Source: Shinella curvata (GTDB taxonomy: Bacteria > Pseudomonadota > Alphaproteobacteria > Rhizobiales > Rhizobiaceae). Taken from it: 64,000 bases of DNA. This document shows positions 1 to 9,447 of the stretch, in pieces. The notes beneath the pieces were generated by a model. That model searched no databases. It was not told where the DNA came from and worked only from the letters and a program-made list of their open reading frames with translations. The stretch is taken from the NCBI RefSeq assembly GCF_022899935.1, contig NZ_JALJCJ010000007.1, positions 323,064 through 387,063 on the forward strand, written 5' to 3'. Made by a program: the position numbers and the translations under genes. Position 1 is the first letter of the stretch. Each line of letters begins with the position of its first letter.

Positions 1-344
1 AAGGCCCTTCGAGAGAATTCGCCAGCCTCAGCGGCGCGAAGGCCCTCCAATGCGCCCAGCATTGACAGAACCGCCTTCACCGTGGCCCGCCCGCCATGAA
101 TTTGAAGCTCGGCTGTATCTTCACCGGTGAAGGACCCTGGCCCGGGAAAAAACAGGACGAGACCCTCGTCCAGAACAAGGCCACCGCCATCACGAACCGG
201 CAAAAGAGACGCTCGCCGGGGAGCAGGTACGCGGCCGCATATCGTTTCCAACGTCTGCCGGCACCGCGGACCGCTCAACCGGACAATAGCGACGCCGGAG
301 GGCAAGCTCCCACTCGACAGAGCAAAAATCGTATCCTGACTCAC
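1..344 (-). CDS. mnmE: tRNA uridine-5-carboxymethylaminomethyl modification GTPase MnmE, 5' part only
   Basis: The protein runs off the left edge of the window, leaving about 114 N-terminal residues. MnmE with MnmG installs the carboxymethylaminomethyl group on wobble uridine 34 of several tRNAs. The visible part is the N-terminal tetrahydrofolate-binding domain: an opening near DTIFALSSG, the VRLSGP segment, and the family motif FFPGPGSFTGED. I read the start as GTG at 344, because the conserved N-terminus begins three codons later; no ATG lies nearby in frame. It lies downstream of rho on the same strand. The mnmE-rho-hemJ-hemE order next to the origin is typical of alphaproteobacteria. The GTPase domain would be outside the window. 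Confidence 0.9.
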   Translation of the reverse strand, partial: MSQDTIFALSSGSLPSGVAIVRLSGPRCRQTLETICGRVPAPRRASLLPVRDGGGLVLDEGLVLFFPGPGSFTGEDTAELQIHGGRATVKAVLSMLGALEGLRAAEAGEFSRRA

Positions 345-427
345 GGCAATATCCGGTCTAACGTTACGATATCGAATCGATCTGGTCGTTTCGGAGAAGA
401 ATCAATTCCTGGTTCCCAAACGAAAAT

Positions 428-449
428 GGCCCCACCTCGCGGCGGGACC
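428..449 (-). terminator. Possible terminator after rho
   Basis: On the minus strand a 9-bp stem (two G-U pairs) with a GCGA tetraloop follows the rho stop by about 28 bases and is followed by ATTTTCGTTT. The U tract is interrupted, so termination may be weak. Confidence 0.45.
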
Positions 450-476
450 ATGAAATCCAGATGCATGCGCAATCGA

Positions 477-1742
477 TCAGGTGTTCATCGAATCGAAGAA
501 GTCGCCATTCGTCTTGGTCTGCTTCAGCTTGTCGATAAGGAATTCGATCGCATCGGTCGTGCCCATCGGCGCAAGGATACGGCGCAGAACGAAGATCTTC
601 TGAAGATCCTGGCGCGGCACGAGGAGGTCTTCCTTGCGCGTACCGGACTTGAGGATATCCATGGCCGGGAAGATGCGCTTGTCGGCGACCTTGCGATCGA
701 GCACGATTTCCGAGTTACCGGTACCCTTGAATTCTTCGAAGATGACTTCGTCCATACGGCTGCCGGTGTCGATGAGCGCCGTCGCGATGATCGTCAGCGA
801 ACCGCCTTCCTCGATATTGCGCGCCGCACCGAAGAAACGCTTCGGACGCTGCAACGCGTTGGCATCGACACCACCGGTCAGGACCTTGCCCGAAGACGGA
901 ACGACGGTGTTGTAGGCGCGGCCGAGACGGGTGATCGAATCGAGCAGGATAACGACGTCACGACCGTGCTCCACCAGGCGCTTGGCCTTTTCGATGACCA
1001 TTTCGGCAACCTGAACATGGCGCGTCGCCGGTTCGTCGAAGGTCGAGGAAACAACCTCACCCTTCACCGAGCGCTGCATGTCCGTCACTTCCTCCGGCCG
1101 TTCGTCGATGAGGAGGACGATCAGATAACATTCCGGGTGGTTCGCTGTGATCGAATGGGCGATGTTCTGCAGGAGAACCGTCTTACCCGTGCGGGGCGGA
1201 GCGACGATAAGACCGCGCTGGCCCTTGCCAAGCGGCGCCACCAGATCGATGACGCGGGGAGAAAGATCCTTCGAGGTCGGGATATCCAGCTCCATCTTGA
1301 AGCGCTCGTTCGGATAGAGCGGCGTCAGGTTGTCGAAATGGACCTTGTGGCGGATCTTTTCCGGGTCGTCGAAATTGATCGTGTTGACCTTGAGAAGGGC
1401 GAAATAGCGTTCGCCTTCCTTGGGGCCGCGGATCGGACCTTCGACGGTATCACCGGTCTTCAACGAGAAGCGGCGGATCTGCGAGGGCGAGATGTAGATG
1501 TCGTCAGGACCCGGCAGATAGTTCGCATTGGCCGAACGCAGGAAGCCGAAACCATCCTGCAGCACCTCTACGACACCCTCGCCGATGATTTCGACATCCT
1601 GCGAGGCGAGCATCTTGAGGATGGCAAACATCAATTCCTGTTTGCGCATCGTGCTCGCGTTTTCGACCTCGAGTGATTCGGCGAAAGCCAGGAGATCGGT
1701 CGGAGTCTTGTTCTTGAGGTCTTGTAGCTTCATTTCGGCCAT
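477..1742 (-). CDS. rho: Transcription termination factor Rho
   Basis: ATP-dependent hexameric RNA translocase that ends transcription at Rho-dependent sites. The 421 residues match the usual alphaproteobacterial Rho length. Visible in order: N-terminal Rho_N helix bundle (residues about 1-45), cold-shock-like RNA-binding domain ([17 protein letters not shown], about 50-120), and the RecA-type ATPase with Walker A PPRTGKT and Walker [11 protein letters not shown]. The start at 1742 gives the standard N-terminus [10 protein letters not shown]; a second in-frame ATG lies three codons on. The 185-bp gap to hemJ probably carries its promoter, but I could not define one. Confidence 0.98.
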   Translation of the reverse strand: MAEMKLQDLKNKTPTDLLAFAESLEVENASTMRKQELMFAILKMLASQDVEIIGEGVVEVLQDGFGFLRSANANYLPGPDDIYISPSQIRRFSLKTGDTVEGPIRGPKEGERYFALLKVNTINFDDPEKIRHKVHFDNLTPLYPNERFKMELDIPTSKDLSPRVIDLVAPLGKGQRGLIVAPPRTGKTVLLQNIAHSITANHPECYLIVLLIDERPEEVTDMQRSVKGEVVSSTFDEPATRHVQVAEMVIEKAKRLVEHGRDVVILLDSITRLGRAYNTVVPSSGKVLTGGVDANALQRPKRFFGAARNIEEGGSLTIIATALIDTGSRMDEVIFEEFKGTGNSEIVLDRKVADKRIFPAMDILKSGTRKEDLLVPRQDLQKIFVLRRILAPMGTTDAIEFLIDKLKQTKTNGDFFDSMNT

Positions 1743-1927
1743 GAATGGTCCATGCTGCGGGTCATCGGGGTGGGAAAAGGCGTGCGGGTCAAGGACGAAC
1801 TGCGAGGGATTCGGTGCAGTTCACTGAACAAATACACATGCCATGAAAGATGAGATGCGCGGAAAATAGCGGTTCCGGTGCGCCCTCGCAAGGGGCCTCG
1901 TGCATTTCGTCCGTTTTGTCGCGCTGG

Positions 1928-2467
1928 TCAGAAGGGTTTGACCACCGCCATGACGACAATGAGCACCATCAGCAGCGCCGGCGCTTCGTTCCAGATACGC
2001 CATTGCCGGCCGGTTTTCTTGTTGCGATCCTCGGCAAAGGCACGCACGGCACGACCGTAATATTCATTCACGCCGGTCAGCAGAAACACCAAAAGAAGTT
2101 TTGCATGCAGCCAACCGCCCTGGAAACCGTAGACGGACCAGGCGAGATAGAGGCCGAGCAACCAGGTAAGACCCATGGCGGGCCGCATGATCGTGCCGAA
2201 GAGCCGCCGTTCCATCACCTTGAAGGTTTCGGACTGTTGGGAACCCACGGGTGCATCCGTGTGGTAGACGAAAAGGCGCGGCAGGTAGAGCAGGCCCGCC
2301 ATCCAGGAGATCACGGCGATGATGTGGAGCGCCTTGATCCAAAGATAGAGATTATCGGGCGGATAGAGGACCAGCAGCAGAGCGACGAAGACGAAGACGA
2401 CGAGGGCGACCGCCGCGCGCAGCCGCGCCCGGCGTCCAGCACTCTCGCCTGTCTGCCTTTCGCTCAC
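1928..2467 (-). CDS. hemJ: Protoporphyrinogen IX oxidase HemJ (CopD-like membrane protein)
   Basis: Oxidises protoporphyrinogen IX to protoporphyrin IX, the penultimate step of heme synthesis, in the inner membrane. The 179-residue protein has four hydrophobic segments; the family core [16 protein letters not shown] carries the conserved His, followed by [10 protein letters not shown] chose GTG at 2467, which overlaps the hemE stop by four bases (GTGA), so the gene is translationally coupled to hemE. A much longer open frame continues upstream across hemE but is only a shadow. The pairing with hemE, also a heme gene, supports the call. Confidence 0.92.
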   Translation of the reverse strand: MSERQTGESAGRRARLRAAVALVVFVFVALLLVLYPPDNLYLWIKALHIIAVISWMAGLLYLPRLFVYHTDAPVGSQQSETFKVMERRLFGTIMRPAMGLTWLLGLYLAWSVYGFQGGWLHAKLLLVFLLTGVNEYYGRAVRAFAEDRNKKTGRQWRIWNEAPALLMVLIVVMAVVKPF

Positions 2468-3498
2468 CGCGCTTCTCCCCGCACCCGCGCGACGAGGCGC
2501 GTAACATTTTCCGGATCGGCCTGCGGTGTAATGCCATGGCCGAGATTGAAGATCAGTGGACCATTTCCAAGCGCCTGCAGGATGGCATCGATACCCTCGT
2601 CCAGCGCAGTCCCACCGGCGACCACGCGCATCGGATCCAGATTTCCCTGTACGGGACCGTCCTTCTGCAACTCGGCGGCAAAGGCCAGCGGCACCGACCA
2701 GTCGAGGCCGATCGCATCGGCGCGCGTATCCTGCCGATAGGTCTTGAGAAACAGGCCGGCCCCCTTGGCGAAGGCAATGATCTTCGCCTGCGGCCGGCGG
2801 GATTTGACGGAATCGATAATCCTGCGGACCGGCTTTATCGCAAACTCTGAAAACTCCTTTTCGCCGAGAACACCCGCCCAGGAATCGAAAATCTGCACGG
2901 CATCGGCACCGGCATCGATCTGCGCAACGAGATAATCCGCCGAGAGATCCGCAAGCATGTCGAGCAGATAGGCGAAAGCCTTTGGTTCCCTGTAGGCGAA
3001 AAGCCGGGCGGGCGCCTGATCGGGTGTGCCGTGGCCGGCGATCATATAGGTCGCAACGGTCCAGGGAGCACCACAGAAGCCGAGCAGCGCCGTTTCCTCG
3101 GGAAGACTGCCCCGCAAGCGCCCGACGGTCTCCAGGACGGGCTGGAGGTGATCCAGGACGCCTTTGCCTTCCAGTGCGTGGATTCCGGCCGCATCGATCG
3201 GATCGAGACGGGGTCCATGACCCTCCTCGAAGCGAACATTCCGTTTCAGCGCATCGGGAATGACGAGGATATCGGAAAACAGGATCGCCGCATCGAACCC
3301 ATAACGGCGAATCGGCTGCAGTGTCACTTCCGTTGCGAGCTCCGGGGAATAACAGAGATCGAGGAAACTTCCCGCGACAGCACGTGTCGCCCTGTACTCC
3401 GGCAGGTAACGTCCTGCCTGGCGCATCAGCCAGAGGGGAGGGGGGGAGACCGTCTTCCCGTTGAGGACATCGACGATCTTCCGGCTTTTCGAGGACAC
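2464..3498 (-). CDS. hemE: Uroporphyrinogen decarboxylase
   Basis: Removes four acetate carboxyl groups from uroporphyrinogen III to give coproporphyrinogen III in the cytoplasm. 344 residues, normal length. Diagnostic motifs are [13 protein letters not shown] near the N-terminus (substrate-binding Arg) and [11 protein letters not shown] (catalytic Asp region), then [13 protein letters not shown]. It is the first gene of a leftward hemE-hemJ pair and starts at the edge of the predicted origin, a position shared with Caulobacter and rhizobia. Confidence 0.98.
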   Translation of the reverse strand: MSSKSRKIVDVLNGKTVSPPPLWLMRQAGRYLPEYRATRAVAGSFLDLCYSPELATEVTLQPIRRYGFDAAILFSDILVIPDALKRNVRFEEGHGPRLDPIDAAGIHALEGKGVLDHLQPVLETVGRLRGSLPEETALLGFCGAPWTVATYMIAGHGTPDQAPARLFAYREPKAFAYLLDMLADLSADYLVAQIDAGADAVQIFDSWAGVLGEKEFSEFAIKPVRRIIDSVKSRRPQAKIIAFAKGAGLFLKTYRQDTRADAIGLDWSVPLAFAAELQKDGPVQGNLDPMRVVAGGTALDEGIDAILQALGNGPLIFNLGHGITPQADPENVTRLVARVRGEAR

Positions 3499-3901
3499 CG
3501 CAGGGTTCTCCCAATAATGAAATAATCTCTTAGAGAAGGTTTCTATTTCTTAGAGTCGGTGACTATCAAGGATTAAATCCTCTCCACATGAATCCTGCTT
3601 TGTTCCACGGGCTGGGGAAAACGACGAACGCGTTACCTGCTTTCATCCGGAAATCGCGGAAAAGCAGAATCACCAAATGGAATCAAAATGATCCGTCGGG
3701 ACCAGAAATTCGCAGCTTGTGGATAGTCTGTGGAGAAGCGCGACACTTTGCCGTGTCATGAGTCTTATCCACATGCTGCTGGAATCGCTTTCCCGCAAAT
3801 CGCCAATTGTGGACAACTTGCCACTTATCCCCTTGCGTCCGGCCCCCGCCCGCTTTTAGCTCACCGCTGTCCCAGTCCATCAACAGGGCGCGGAGGATAT
3901 T
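3499..3901. other. Candidate chromosomal replication origin (oriC)
   Basis: No gene fits this 403-bp gap between divergent hemE and ppsR. It holds a perfect DnaA box TTATCCACA at 3765-3773, and one-mismatch boxes on the other strand at 3718-3726, 3729-3737 and 3808-3816; weaker ones lie at 3580-3588 and 3825-3833. An AT-rich stretch at 3511-3560 carries two copies of TCTTAGAG exactly 20 bp apart (3528 and 3548) and could be the unwinding element. Six GANTC sites occur at 3553, 3590, 3667, 3680, 3760 and 3782, where about one is expected; GANTC is the CcrM methylation site. The same gene interval holds the Caulobacter origin. That it fires as an origin is inference. Confidence 0.8.
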
Positions 3902-4723
3902 GTGGAAAGCACGAAAAATTACTTCCATCTGCATCTGATATCGGACTCGACAGGCGAGACCCTCATTGCAGCCGGACGCGCCGCGGCGGCGCAATTCCAG
4001 TCCTCGCAGGCGCTGGAGCATGTCTATCCGCTGATCCGCAACCGCAAGCAACTGATGCCGGTGCTCGATGCGATCGACGGCGCGCCTGGCATCGTGCTCT
4101 ACACGATCGTCGACCGGGAGCTTTCCGACGTCATCGACCAGCGCTGCCGGGAAATGGGCGTGCCCTGCGTGTCGGTTCTTGAACCGGTCATCGATCTCTT
4201 CCAGTCCTATCTCGGTGCGCCGTCGCGCCGCCGGGTGGGGGCGCAGCATGTGATGAATGCGGAATATTTTGCGCGTATCGATGCGCTCAACTTCACGATG
4301 GACCACGATGACGGCCAGTTGCCGGCCGATCTCGAAGAGGCGGACGTCATCCTGATCGGGATCAGCCGCACCTCCAAGACACCGACGAGCATCTATCTGG
4401 CCAACCGCGGCATCAAGACGGCGAATGTGCCTATCGTGCTCGGTGTGCCGTTGCCCGAGCGCCTGTCGACGGTGACGAAGCCGCTGATCGTCGGGCTGAT
4501 TGCCACCACGGACCGGATTGCCCAGGTCAGGCAGAACCGGATTCTGGGGCAGACGCAGGATTTCCGCGGGGATGACTATATCGACCGGGCGCAGATTTCC
4601 GAGGAGCTGAAATATGCCCGTGCGCTTTGTGCCCGTAACAACTGGCCGATCATCGATGTCACGCGCCGTTCGATCGAGGAAACGGCCGCCGCTATCGTTG
4701 CTCTTCGCCCGAAGCTCCGTTAA
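3902..4723 (+). CDS. ppsR: Pyruvate,phosphate dikinase (or PEP synthase) regulatory kinase/pyrophosphorylase
   Basis: DUF299 family: uses ADP to phosphorylate, and phosphate to dephosphorylate, an active-site Thr of a PEP-forming enzyme. In rhizobia the partner is usually pyruvate phosphate dikinase. 273 residues. The N-terminus [14 protein letters not shown] and the C-terminal P-loop-like [14 protein letters not shown] are family signatures. The start is GTG at 3902, preceded by GGAGG at 3890-3894. It is the first gene of a plus-strand run (ppsR-maf-aroE-coaE-dnaQ) leaving the origin. The target gene is not in the window. Confidence 0.93.
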   Translation: MESTKNYFHLHLISDSTGETLIAAGRAAAAQFQSSQALEHVYPLIRNRKQLMPVLDAIDGAPGIVLYTIVDRELSDVIDQRCREMGVPCVSVLEPVIDLFQSYLGAPSRRRVGAQHVMNAEYFARIDALNFTMDHDDGQLPADLEEADVILIGISRTSKTPTSIYLANRGIKTANVPIVLGVPLPERLSTVTKPLIVGLIATTDRIAQVRQNRILGQTQDFRGDDYIDRAQISEELKYARALCARNNWPIIDVTRRSIEETAAAIVALRPKLR

Positions 4724-4749
4724 CGCAAGAGGAGAATTGGGAGAAACCG

Positions 4750-5343
4750 ATGACGCTGATCCTTGCCTCGCAGAGCCCCTTCCGGCGTATGTTGATGGAA
4801 AATGCCGGCCTGAGCTTCACGATGGAGGCGGCCCGCATCGACGAACGCGCCGTCGAAACCGCGCTCGCGGCGCGCAATCCATCGCCGCAGGATGTCGCCG
4901 AGACGCTGGCGATCGAAAAGGCGCGCGATGTCGCAGGGCGCCATCCGGGTGTGCTCGTCATCGGATCGGATCAGACGCTGTCGCTGGAAGGCCGCGTGTT
5001 TCACAAGCCCGCCGATATGGCAGAGGCGAAGTCACATCTTACGTCGATGTCGGGTCGCACCCATTCGCTGAATTGCGGCGTCGCGCTGGTGCGGGACGGC
5101 GAGACGCTGTGGAGCCAGGTCTCTATTGCGCATCTCACGATGCGGCCGTTGTCGGCCAGTTTTATCGATCGCCATCTTTCTCGCGTCGGCGACAAGGTGC
5201 TGGCGAGCGTCGGAGCCTATCAGCTGGAAGGCGAGGGTGTGCAGCTCTTCGAGCGCATCGACGGCGACTATTTTACCATTCTCGGCCTGCCGCTGCTTCC
5301 GCTGCTGGCTAAGCTTCGCGAACTCGGTGCCATCGATGCATGA
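4750..5343 (+). CDS. maf: Maf-family nucleoside triphosphate pyrophosphatase, YceF-like
   Basis: Predicted to hydrolyse non-canonical nucleotides such as 7-methyl-GTP to the monophosphate and pyrophosphate. 197 residues. The N-terminal loop reads SQSPFRR and the central motif is IGSDQ rather than the ADT of dTTP/UTP-type Maf, which favours the YceF subgroup. [13 protein letters not shown] is the conserved C-terminal motif. ATG at 4750 follows a GGAG at 4731-4734 and a closer GGGAGAAA. Its last codons overlap the aroE start, so the two are coupled. Confidence 0.88.
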   Translation: MTLILASQSPFRRMLMENAGLSFTMEAARIDERAVETALAARNPSPQDVAETLAIEKARDVAGRHPGVLVIGSDQTLSLEGRVFHKPADMAEAKSHLTSMSGRTHSLNCGVALVRDGETLWSQVSIAHLTMRPLSASFIDRHLSRVGDKVLASVGAYQLEGEGVQLFERIDGDYFTILGLPLLPLLAKLRELGAIDA

Positions 5344-6193
5344 TTCACGTGAAACATTGTTAAGAAATGCCTTTGTCACGGGCTGTCCCGTCAAACATTC
5401 GCGCTCACCGCTGATCCACGGTCATTGGCTGAGTGTGCTTGGTCTTCAGGGATCCTACACGCGGCAGGAGGTGACGCCAGAAGATTTCGCCGGCTTCATA
5501 TCGCGACTGAAAAGTGGTGAATCCGGCTTCGTCGGCGGGAATGTCACTATTCCGCACAAGGAGACAGCATTCAGGCTCGCTGACCGGCCGGATGCGCTGA
5601 GCGAGGAGCTCGGCGCTGCCAATACGCTCTGGCTGGAGGATGGCGTTCTTCATGCCACCAACACGGATGGCTACGGTTTCCTCGCCAATCTCGATGCGAC
5701 GGCGCCCGGTTGGAACAAGACGGATCGGGCGGTTATCCTCGGTGCAGGCGGGGCCAGCCGGGCGATCATCCAGGCGGTGCGCGATCGGGGCGTCGGCGAA
5801 ATCCATGTGGTCAACCGTACCGCCGCGCGGGCGCAGGAGCTTGCAGACCGTTTCGGCATGAAGGTACATGCCCATTCCATGGGTGCCCTGCCGGAGGTGA
5901 TGAAAGAGGCCGGACTGTTCGTCAACACAACCTCGCTCGGTATGGACGGCGAAGAAGCGCCGGTCTTCGATTTTTCGCCACTGGCAGACGGCGCTGTCGT
6001 CACGGACATCGTCTATGTGCCGCTGATCACGCCGATCCTCGCTCAGGCGGTCCAGCAGGGTTTCGCCGTCGTCGATGGTCTCGGCATGCTGCTGCACCAG
6101 GCGGCACCCGGCTTTGAAAAATGGTTCGGTGTGCGCCCCACCGTGGACGACGCCCTACGCCGGATCATCCTTGCGGATATGGAGAAACATTGA
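5336..6193 (+). CDS. aroE: Shikimate dehydrogenase
   Basis: Reduces 3-dehydroshikimate to shikimate with NADPH in aromatic amino acid synthesis. 285 residues. Substrate-site motif [10 protein letters not shown], the catalytic Lys in NVTIPHKE, the Asp in TNTDGYG, and the Rossmann glycine motif GAGGASRA are all present. The start ATG at 5336 lies inside the end of maf (8-base overlap); the open frame extends further upstream but only inside maf. The stop overlaps the coaE start. Confidence 0.96.
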   Translation: MHDSRETLLRNAFVTGCPVKHSRSPLIHGHWLSVLGLQGSYTRQEVTPEDFAGFISRLKSGESGFVGGNVTIPHKETAFRLADRPDALSEELGAANTLWLEDGVLHATNTDGYGFLANLDATAPGWNKTDRAVILGAGGASRAIIQAVRDRGVGEIHVVNRTAARAQELADRFGMKVHAHSMGALPEVMKEAGLFVNTTSLGMDGEEAPVFDFSPLADGAVVTDIVYVPLITPILAQAVQQGFAVVDGLGMLLHQAAPGFEKWFGVRPTVDDALRRIILADMEKH

Positions 6194-6783
6194 TGATCGT
6201 GCTCGGCCTCACCGGATCGATCGGCACAGGTAAGTCGACGACCGCGGCGATGTTTCGGGACCTCGGCATACCGGTGCATGATGCGGATGCGACAGTCCAT
6301 GATCTCTATCGCCATGAGGGTGTGGCGCCGGTTGCGGACTGTTTTCCGCAAGCCTTGAAGGAGGGCGCAATCGACCGGAAGGTTCTGTCGGCGATCCTCG
6401 CGCAGGCCCCGGAACGGTTTCGCGAGCTGGAAGCCGTCATTCATCCGCTGGTGCGCGCGCGCGAAACGGCGTTTCTGAAAGCGGAACGTGAAAACGGCTC
6501 GCCGCTCGTCGTGCTCGATATTCCGCTACTCTACGAGACCGGCGGCGAAAAGCGCGTCGACAAGGTCGTCGTCGTCACCTGCGATGCTGAGACGCAGCGT
6601 CGGCGCGTGCTCGCCCGGCCGGGCATGACGGAGGAAAAGTTCGCGCTCATCCTCTCCCGCCAGATGCCGGATGCACAAAAGCGCGAGCGTGCCGATTTCA
6701 TCGTCCATACAGACGGGGGGCTTGAAGCGGCGCGCAAACAGGTGGAAGAGATCATCGCAACCTTGAGACAAGAGCGGGACTGA
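6193..6783 (+). CDS. coaE: Dephospho-CoA kinase
   Basis: Phosphorylates the 3'-OH of dephospho-CoA, the last step of coenzyme A synthesis. 196 residues. P-loop GSIGTGKST, DADATVHDLY and the LID-region motif DIPLLYETGGEK are visible. ATG at 6193 shares a base with the aroE stop (TGATG), and the gene ends in the same way on dnaQ, so aroE-coaE-dnaQ are tightly coupled. The longer frame that begins at 6121 is inside aroE and is not used. The upstream CoA gene coaA lies elsewhere in this window at 55736-56731. Confidence 0.96.
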   Translation: MIVLGLTGSIGTGKSTTAAMFRDLGIPVHDADATVHDLYRHEGVAPVADCFPQALKEGAIDRKVLSAILAQAPERFRELEAVIHPLVRARETAFLKAERENGSPLVVLDIPLLYETGGEKRVDKVVVVTCDAETQRRRVLARPGMTEEKFALILSRQMPDAQKRERADFIVHTDGGLEAARKQVEEIIATLRQERD

Positions 6784-7487
6784 TGCGCGAGATCATCTTC
6801 GATACGGAAACCACCGGCCTCGACAACAAGCTCGACCGCGTCATCGAAATCGGCGGTGTCGAGCTGGAAAACCATTTCCCGACCGGCCGGACCCTGCATC
6901 TCTATATCAATCCGGGCGACCGAAAGGTTCATCCTGACGCACTTGCCGTGCATGGCATCACGGACGAGTCGCTGAAAGACAAGCCGCCGTTTGCCGAGGT
7001 GGTCGAAAAGATCCTCGACTTTTTCGGCGATGGGCGCTGGGTGGCGCACAATGCCAGCTTCGACATGGGCTTCATCAATGCCGAGCTCGACCGGCTCGGC
7101 CGGCCACCGATTCTTCAGGAGAAGGTGACGGACACGCTGGCGCTCGCCCGCCGCAAACATCCGATGGGCCCGAACTCGCTCGATGCGCTTTGCCGTCGCT
7201 ACGGCATCGACAACTCGCACCGCAAGTATCACGGTGCGCTTCTTGACTCCGAACTCCTCGCCGAGGTCTATATCGAGATGCTTGGCGGCCGACAGGCGGC
7301 ACTTGGTCTCGGCACGGCGGAAAACGGCCGCAAGACGCTGGTCGAAAACGAGGATGAAGTGATCCAGCCGCTCGGCACCCGCCCGCGCTCCCTGGCGCCC
7401 CGGGTTACGGAAGCCGAACAGGCCGCGCACAAGGCCATGGTGGACAAGATGGGCGGCAAGGCGATCTGGGCGAAATACGGCGCCTGA
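6783..7487 (+). CDS. dnaQ: DNA polymerase III epsilon subunit, 3'-5' proofreading exonuclease
   Basis: Proofreading subunit of the replicative polymerase. 234 residues, a usual length. DEDDh exonuclease motifs: Exo I DTETTGL (Asp/Glu ligands near residue 7), Exo II HNASFDMGF, Exo III HGALLDSELLAEVY (His and Asp). The C-terminal tail after residue 180 is charged and is expected to bind the alpha subunit. Start is the overlapping TGATG at the end of coaE. A shared hairpin terminator follows. Confidence 0.96.
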   Translation: MREIIFDTETTGLDNKLDRVIEIGGVELENHFPTGRTLHLYINPGDRKVHPDALAVHGITDESLKDKPPFAEVVEKILDFFGDGRWVAHNASFDMGFINAELDRLGRPPILQEKVTDTLALARRKHPMGPNSLDALCRRYGIDNSHRKYHGALLDSELLAEVYIEMLGGRQAALGLGTAENGRKTLVENEDEVIQPLGTRPRSLAPRVTEAEQAAHKAMVDKMGGKAIWAKYGA

Positions 7488-7516
7488 ATTCGGCTCACTA
7501 TCTTTCGCACTAAAAA

Positions 7517-7543
7517 ACGCCCGGTCACGATGTGGCCGGGCGT
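7517..7543. terminator. Bidirectional terminator between dnaQ and secB
   Basis: Eleven-base arms beginning ACGCCCGG, with one G-U pair and a 5-base loop. The minus-strand side is followed by TTTTTT (for secB); the plus-strand side by TCTTTGT (for dnaQ). The two genes converge on it. Confidence 0.85.
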
Positions 7544-7569
7544 CTTTGTCTGAGAATGGAAGGTTCGGC

Positions 7570-8046
7570 TTAGTTGGCCTGAACCTTGGCCTTGACCTGC
7601 TCTTCCGCCATGCGCTGGGAGAACATCTGGGCGAAATCGATCGGGTCGATCATCAGCGGCGGGAAGCCGCCATTGCGGGTCGCATCGGAAATGATCTGGC
7701 GGGCGAAGGGGAAGAGCAGACGCGGGCACTCGATGAAGAGAACCGGCAGCATGTGCTCCTGCGGGAAGCCCGTGACGCGGAAGACGCCGCCATAGGCGAG
7801 CTCGGCGTTGAACAGAACCTTGTCGCCGTCCTTGGCTTCGGCATTCAGCGAGAGGATGACGTCGAAGTCGGTCTCGGAGAGCGGATTGGCGTTGACATTG
7901 ACGCTGATATTGATGGCCGGAGCCTTGTCGCGGGCCTGCAGCGACCGCGGAGCACCCGGGTTTTCGAAGGAGAAGTCCTTCACATACTGCGCCAGGATGT
8001 TGAGCGACGGGCTTGCGCCGTTGGTCTCGGTTGCTGCTTCGGTCAT
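7570..8046 (-). CDS. secB: Protein-export chaperone SecB
   Basis: Tetrameric cytosolic chaperone that keeps precursor proteins unfolded and passes them to SecA. 158 residues, typical. Conserved SecB features include [10 protein letters not shown], the SLNAEA strand, [36 protein letters not shown], of which the last 20 or so residues form the classic C-terminal signature. Start ATG at 8046. Transcription is toward dnaQ, ending at the shared hairpin. The 71 bp before it separate it from fxsA. Confidence 0.97.
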   Translation of the reverse strand: MTEAATETNGASPSLNILAQYVKDFSFENPGAPRSLQARDKAPAINISVNVNANPLSETDFDVILSLNAEAKDGDKVLFNAELAYGGVFRVTGFPQEHMLPVLFIECPRLLFPFARQIISDATRNGGFPPLMIDPIDFAQMFSQRMAEEQVKAKVQAN

Positions 8047-8117
8047 GGAAAGTATCCTTGGAGACTCTGGAAAGTCAGGCCATCTAGCATTTCAGCCCGG
8101 GCCTTACAACCCGGGGG

Positions 8118-8579
8118 TTAGAGGCGGCCGTCGCGATGAAAGTCGGTTTCGTCCAGATCGATCGTGCGCTGAGGCCCGGTTTGTTGCTGTTCGCGGCCGG
8201 GACGCGTGCCGCCGACATTGACGACGACGACGTTGCGCATCAGCCTGTTCCAGAGAAAGGTTCTGACCGGTGGCAGGAACAGCGCAAGGCCGACGATATC
8301 GCTGATGAAGCCGGGGATCAGAAGCAGGATGCCGGCAATCAGGATCATGGCGGCATCAAGCAGCTCCTTGCCCGGCGCATGTCCGTCCTGGCCGGAGCGT
8401 CTCAGCCGCGCCAGCACGCCGAAACCCTGGATGCGCATCAGCACGATGCCGGCGATGCCGGAGAGCACGACGAGCGAGAGCGTCGGCATGAGGCCGATGC
8501 GCCGCCCGACGAGAATGAAGCCGGCAATCTCCGCCAGAGGCAGGAGAAGAAAGAAAAGGGGAAGTAGGATTCTCAACAT
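8118..8579 (-). CDS. fxsA: FxsA-family inner-membrane protein
   Basis: Small membrane protein named for suppression of phage T7 exclusion by F plasmid in E. coli; its physiological role is unclear. 153 residues from ATG at 8579, which has GGGA just upstream; a GTG six codons earlier is possible. Hydrophobic segments: residues about 1-22, 27-48 and 72-95, with a polar, proline/glutamine-rich tail. The GRRIG-to-LMRIQG segment is the family hallmark. It is divergent from the Tim44-like gene across 153 bp. Confidence 0.85.
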   Translation of the reverse strand: MLRILLPLFFLLLPLAEIAGFILVGRRIGLMPTLSLVVLSGIAGIVLMRIQGFGVLARLRRSGQDGHAPGKELLDAAMILIAGILLLIPGFISDIVGLALFLPPVRTFLWNRLMRNVVVVNVGGTRPGREQQQTGPQRTIDLDETDFHRDGRL

Positions 8580-8732
8580 GCGTTCCCAATCTCGCACAGA
8601 TTCGCGTCATTCGATACTGCCGACCGGCCTTCTGCGCGCCTTCGCCACATTCACGTCATCGCCATTTGAATGATCCGGTTTTGCGGACTATATGGAAAAG
8701 GAACAAAAAACAGAAACCGCAGCGGATCGATA

Positions 8733-9434
8733 ATGGGCTCATTCGACTTTGTAACGATTTTCTTCCTCGTGGCTGCGGTGGTCATCTTCCTGCAATTGCG
8801 CAGCGTGCTTGGCCGCCGCACCGGCAGCGAGCGTCCGCCCTTCGATCCCTATTCGAAGCGCGAGTCCGCCGCCGAGGCTGATTCGGCCGATCGCGGCAAG
8901 GTGGTGACGCTGCCGAAGCGCGATTCGGATGAGGACGAGAATCCCTACGCCGCCATCGATGCGTTCACGCCCGCCGGTACGCCACTCAACGAGCAGCTGC
9001 GGGCACTCGCCAAGACGGATCCCTCCTTCAATCCGAAGGAATTCGTCAACGGCGCCCGCATGGCTTACGAGATGATCGTCGTCGCCTTCGCCGATGGCGA
9101 CCGAAAGACGCTGAAAAACCTTTTGTCGCGTGAGGTCTACGAAGGCTTCGATGCGGCGATCTCCGAACGCGAAAGCAAGGGCGAGGTCGTTCGCTCCAGT
9201 TTCGTCGGCATCGAGAAGGCCGATCTCATCGGCGCCGAGGTCAAGGACAGCGAGGCCAATGTGACCGTGCGCATCGTCAGTCAGCTGATCTCCGCCACTT
9301 ACGACAAGGCTGGTACGCTGATCGATGGCGACGCCGAGACGGTGGCAGAGGTCAACGACCTCTGGACCTTCGCACGCGATATCCGCTCGCGCGATCCGAA
9401 CTGGAAGCTGATCGCCACCGAATCGGAAGGCTGA
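8733..9434 (+). CDS. Tim44-like domain protein with N-terminal membrane anchor (TimA type)
   Basis: 233 residues. One membrane helix at residues about 5-21 (FDFVTIFFLVAAVVIFLQL), a charged linker to about 75, then a Tim44-like domain (about 85-233) with SFNPKEFVNGARMAYEMIV and WTFARDIRSRDPNWKLIAT. The bacterial relatives are inner-membrane proteins whose partners are uncertain; the mitochondrial Tim44 links the import pore to Hsp70. I set the start at ATG 8733, since the upstream in-frame extension reads as non-coding. It is followed at 13 bp by mltA. Standing next to secB and fxsA it may be part of an envelope-biogenesis group (inference). Confidence 0.87.
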   Translation: MGSFDFVTIFFLVAAVVIFLQLRSVLGRRTGSERPPFDPYSKRESAAEADSADRGKVVTLPKRDSDEDENPYAAIDAFTPAGTPLNEQLRALAKTDPSFNPKEFVNGARMAYEMIVVAFADGDRKTLKNLLSREVYEGFDAAISERESKGEVVRSSFVGIEKADLIGAEVKDSEANVTVRIVSQLISATYDKAGTLIDGDAETVAEVNDLWTFARDIRSRDPNWKLIATESEG

Positions 9435-9447
9435 GCGAGGCACGCAA

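Noticed and set aside
96-1676. A 526-codon open frame antisense to rho
   Set aside because: It mirrors rho codons; its product is rich in Arg/Asp/His without recognisable domains, as expected for the complement of a high-G+C gene.
1928-3514. A 528-codon frame that reads through hemE and hemJ
   Set aside because: Only its last 179 codons are real (hemJ); the rest is out of frame within hemE.
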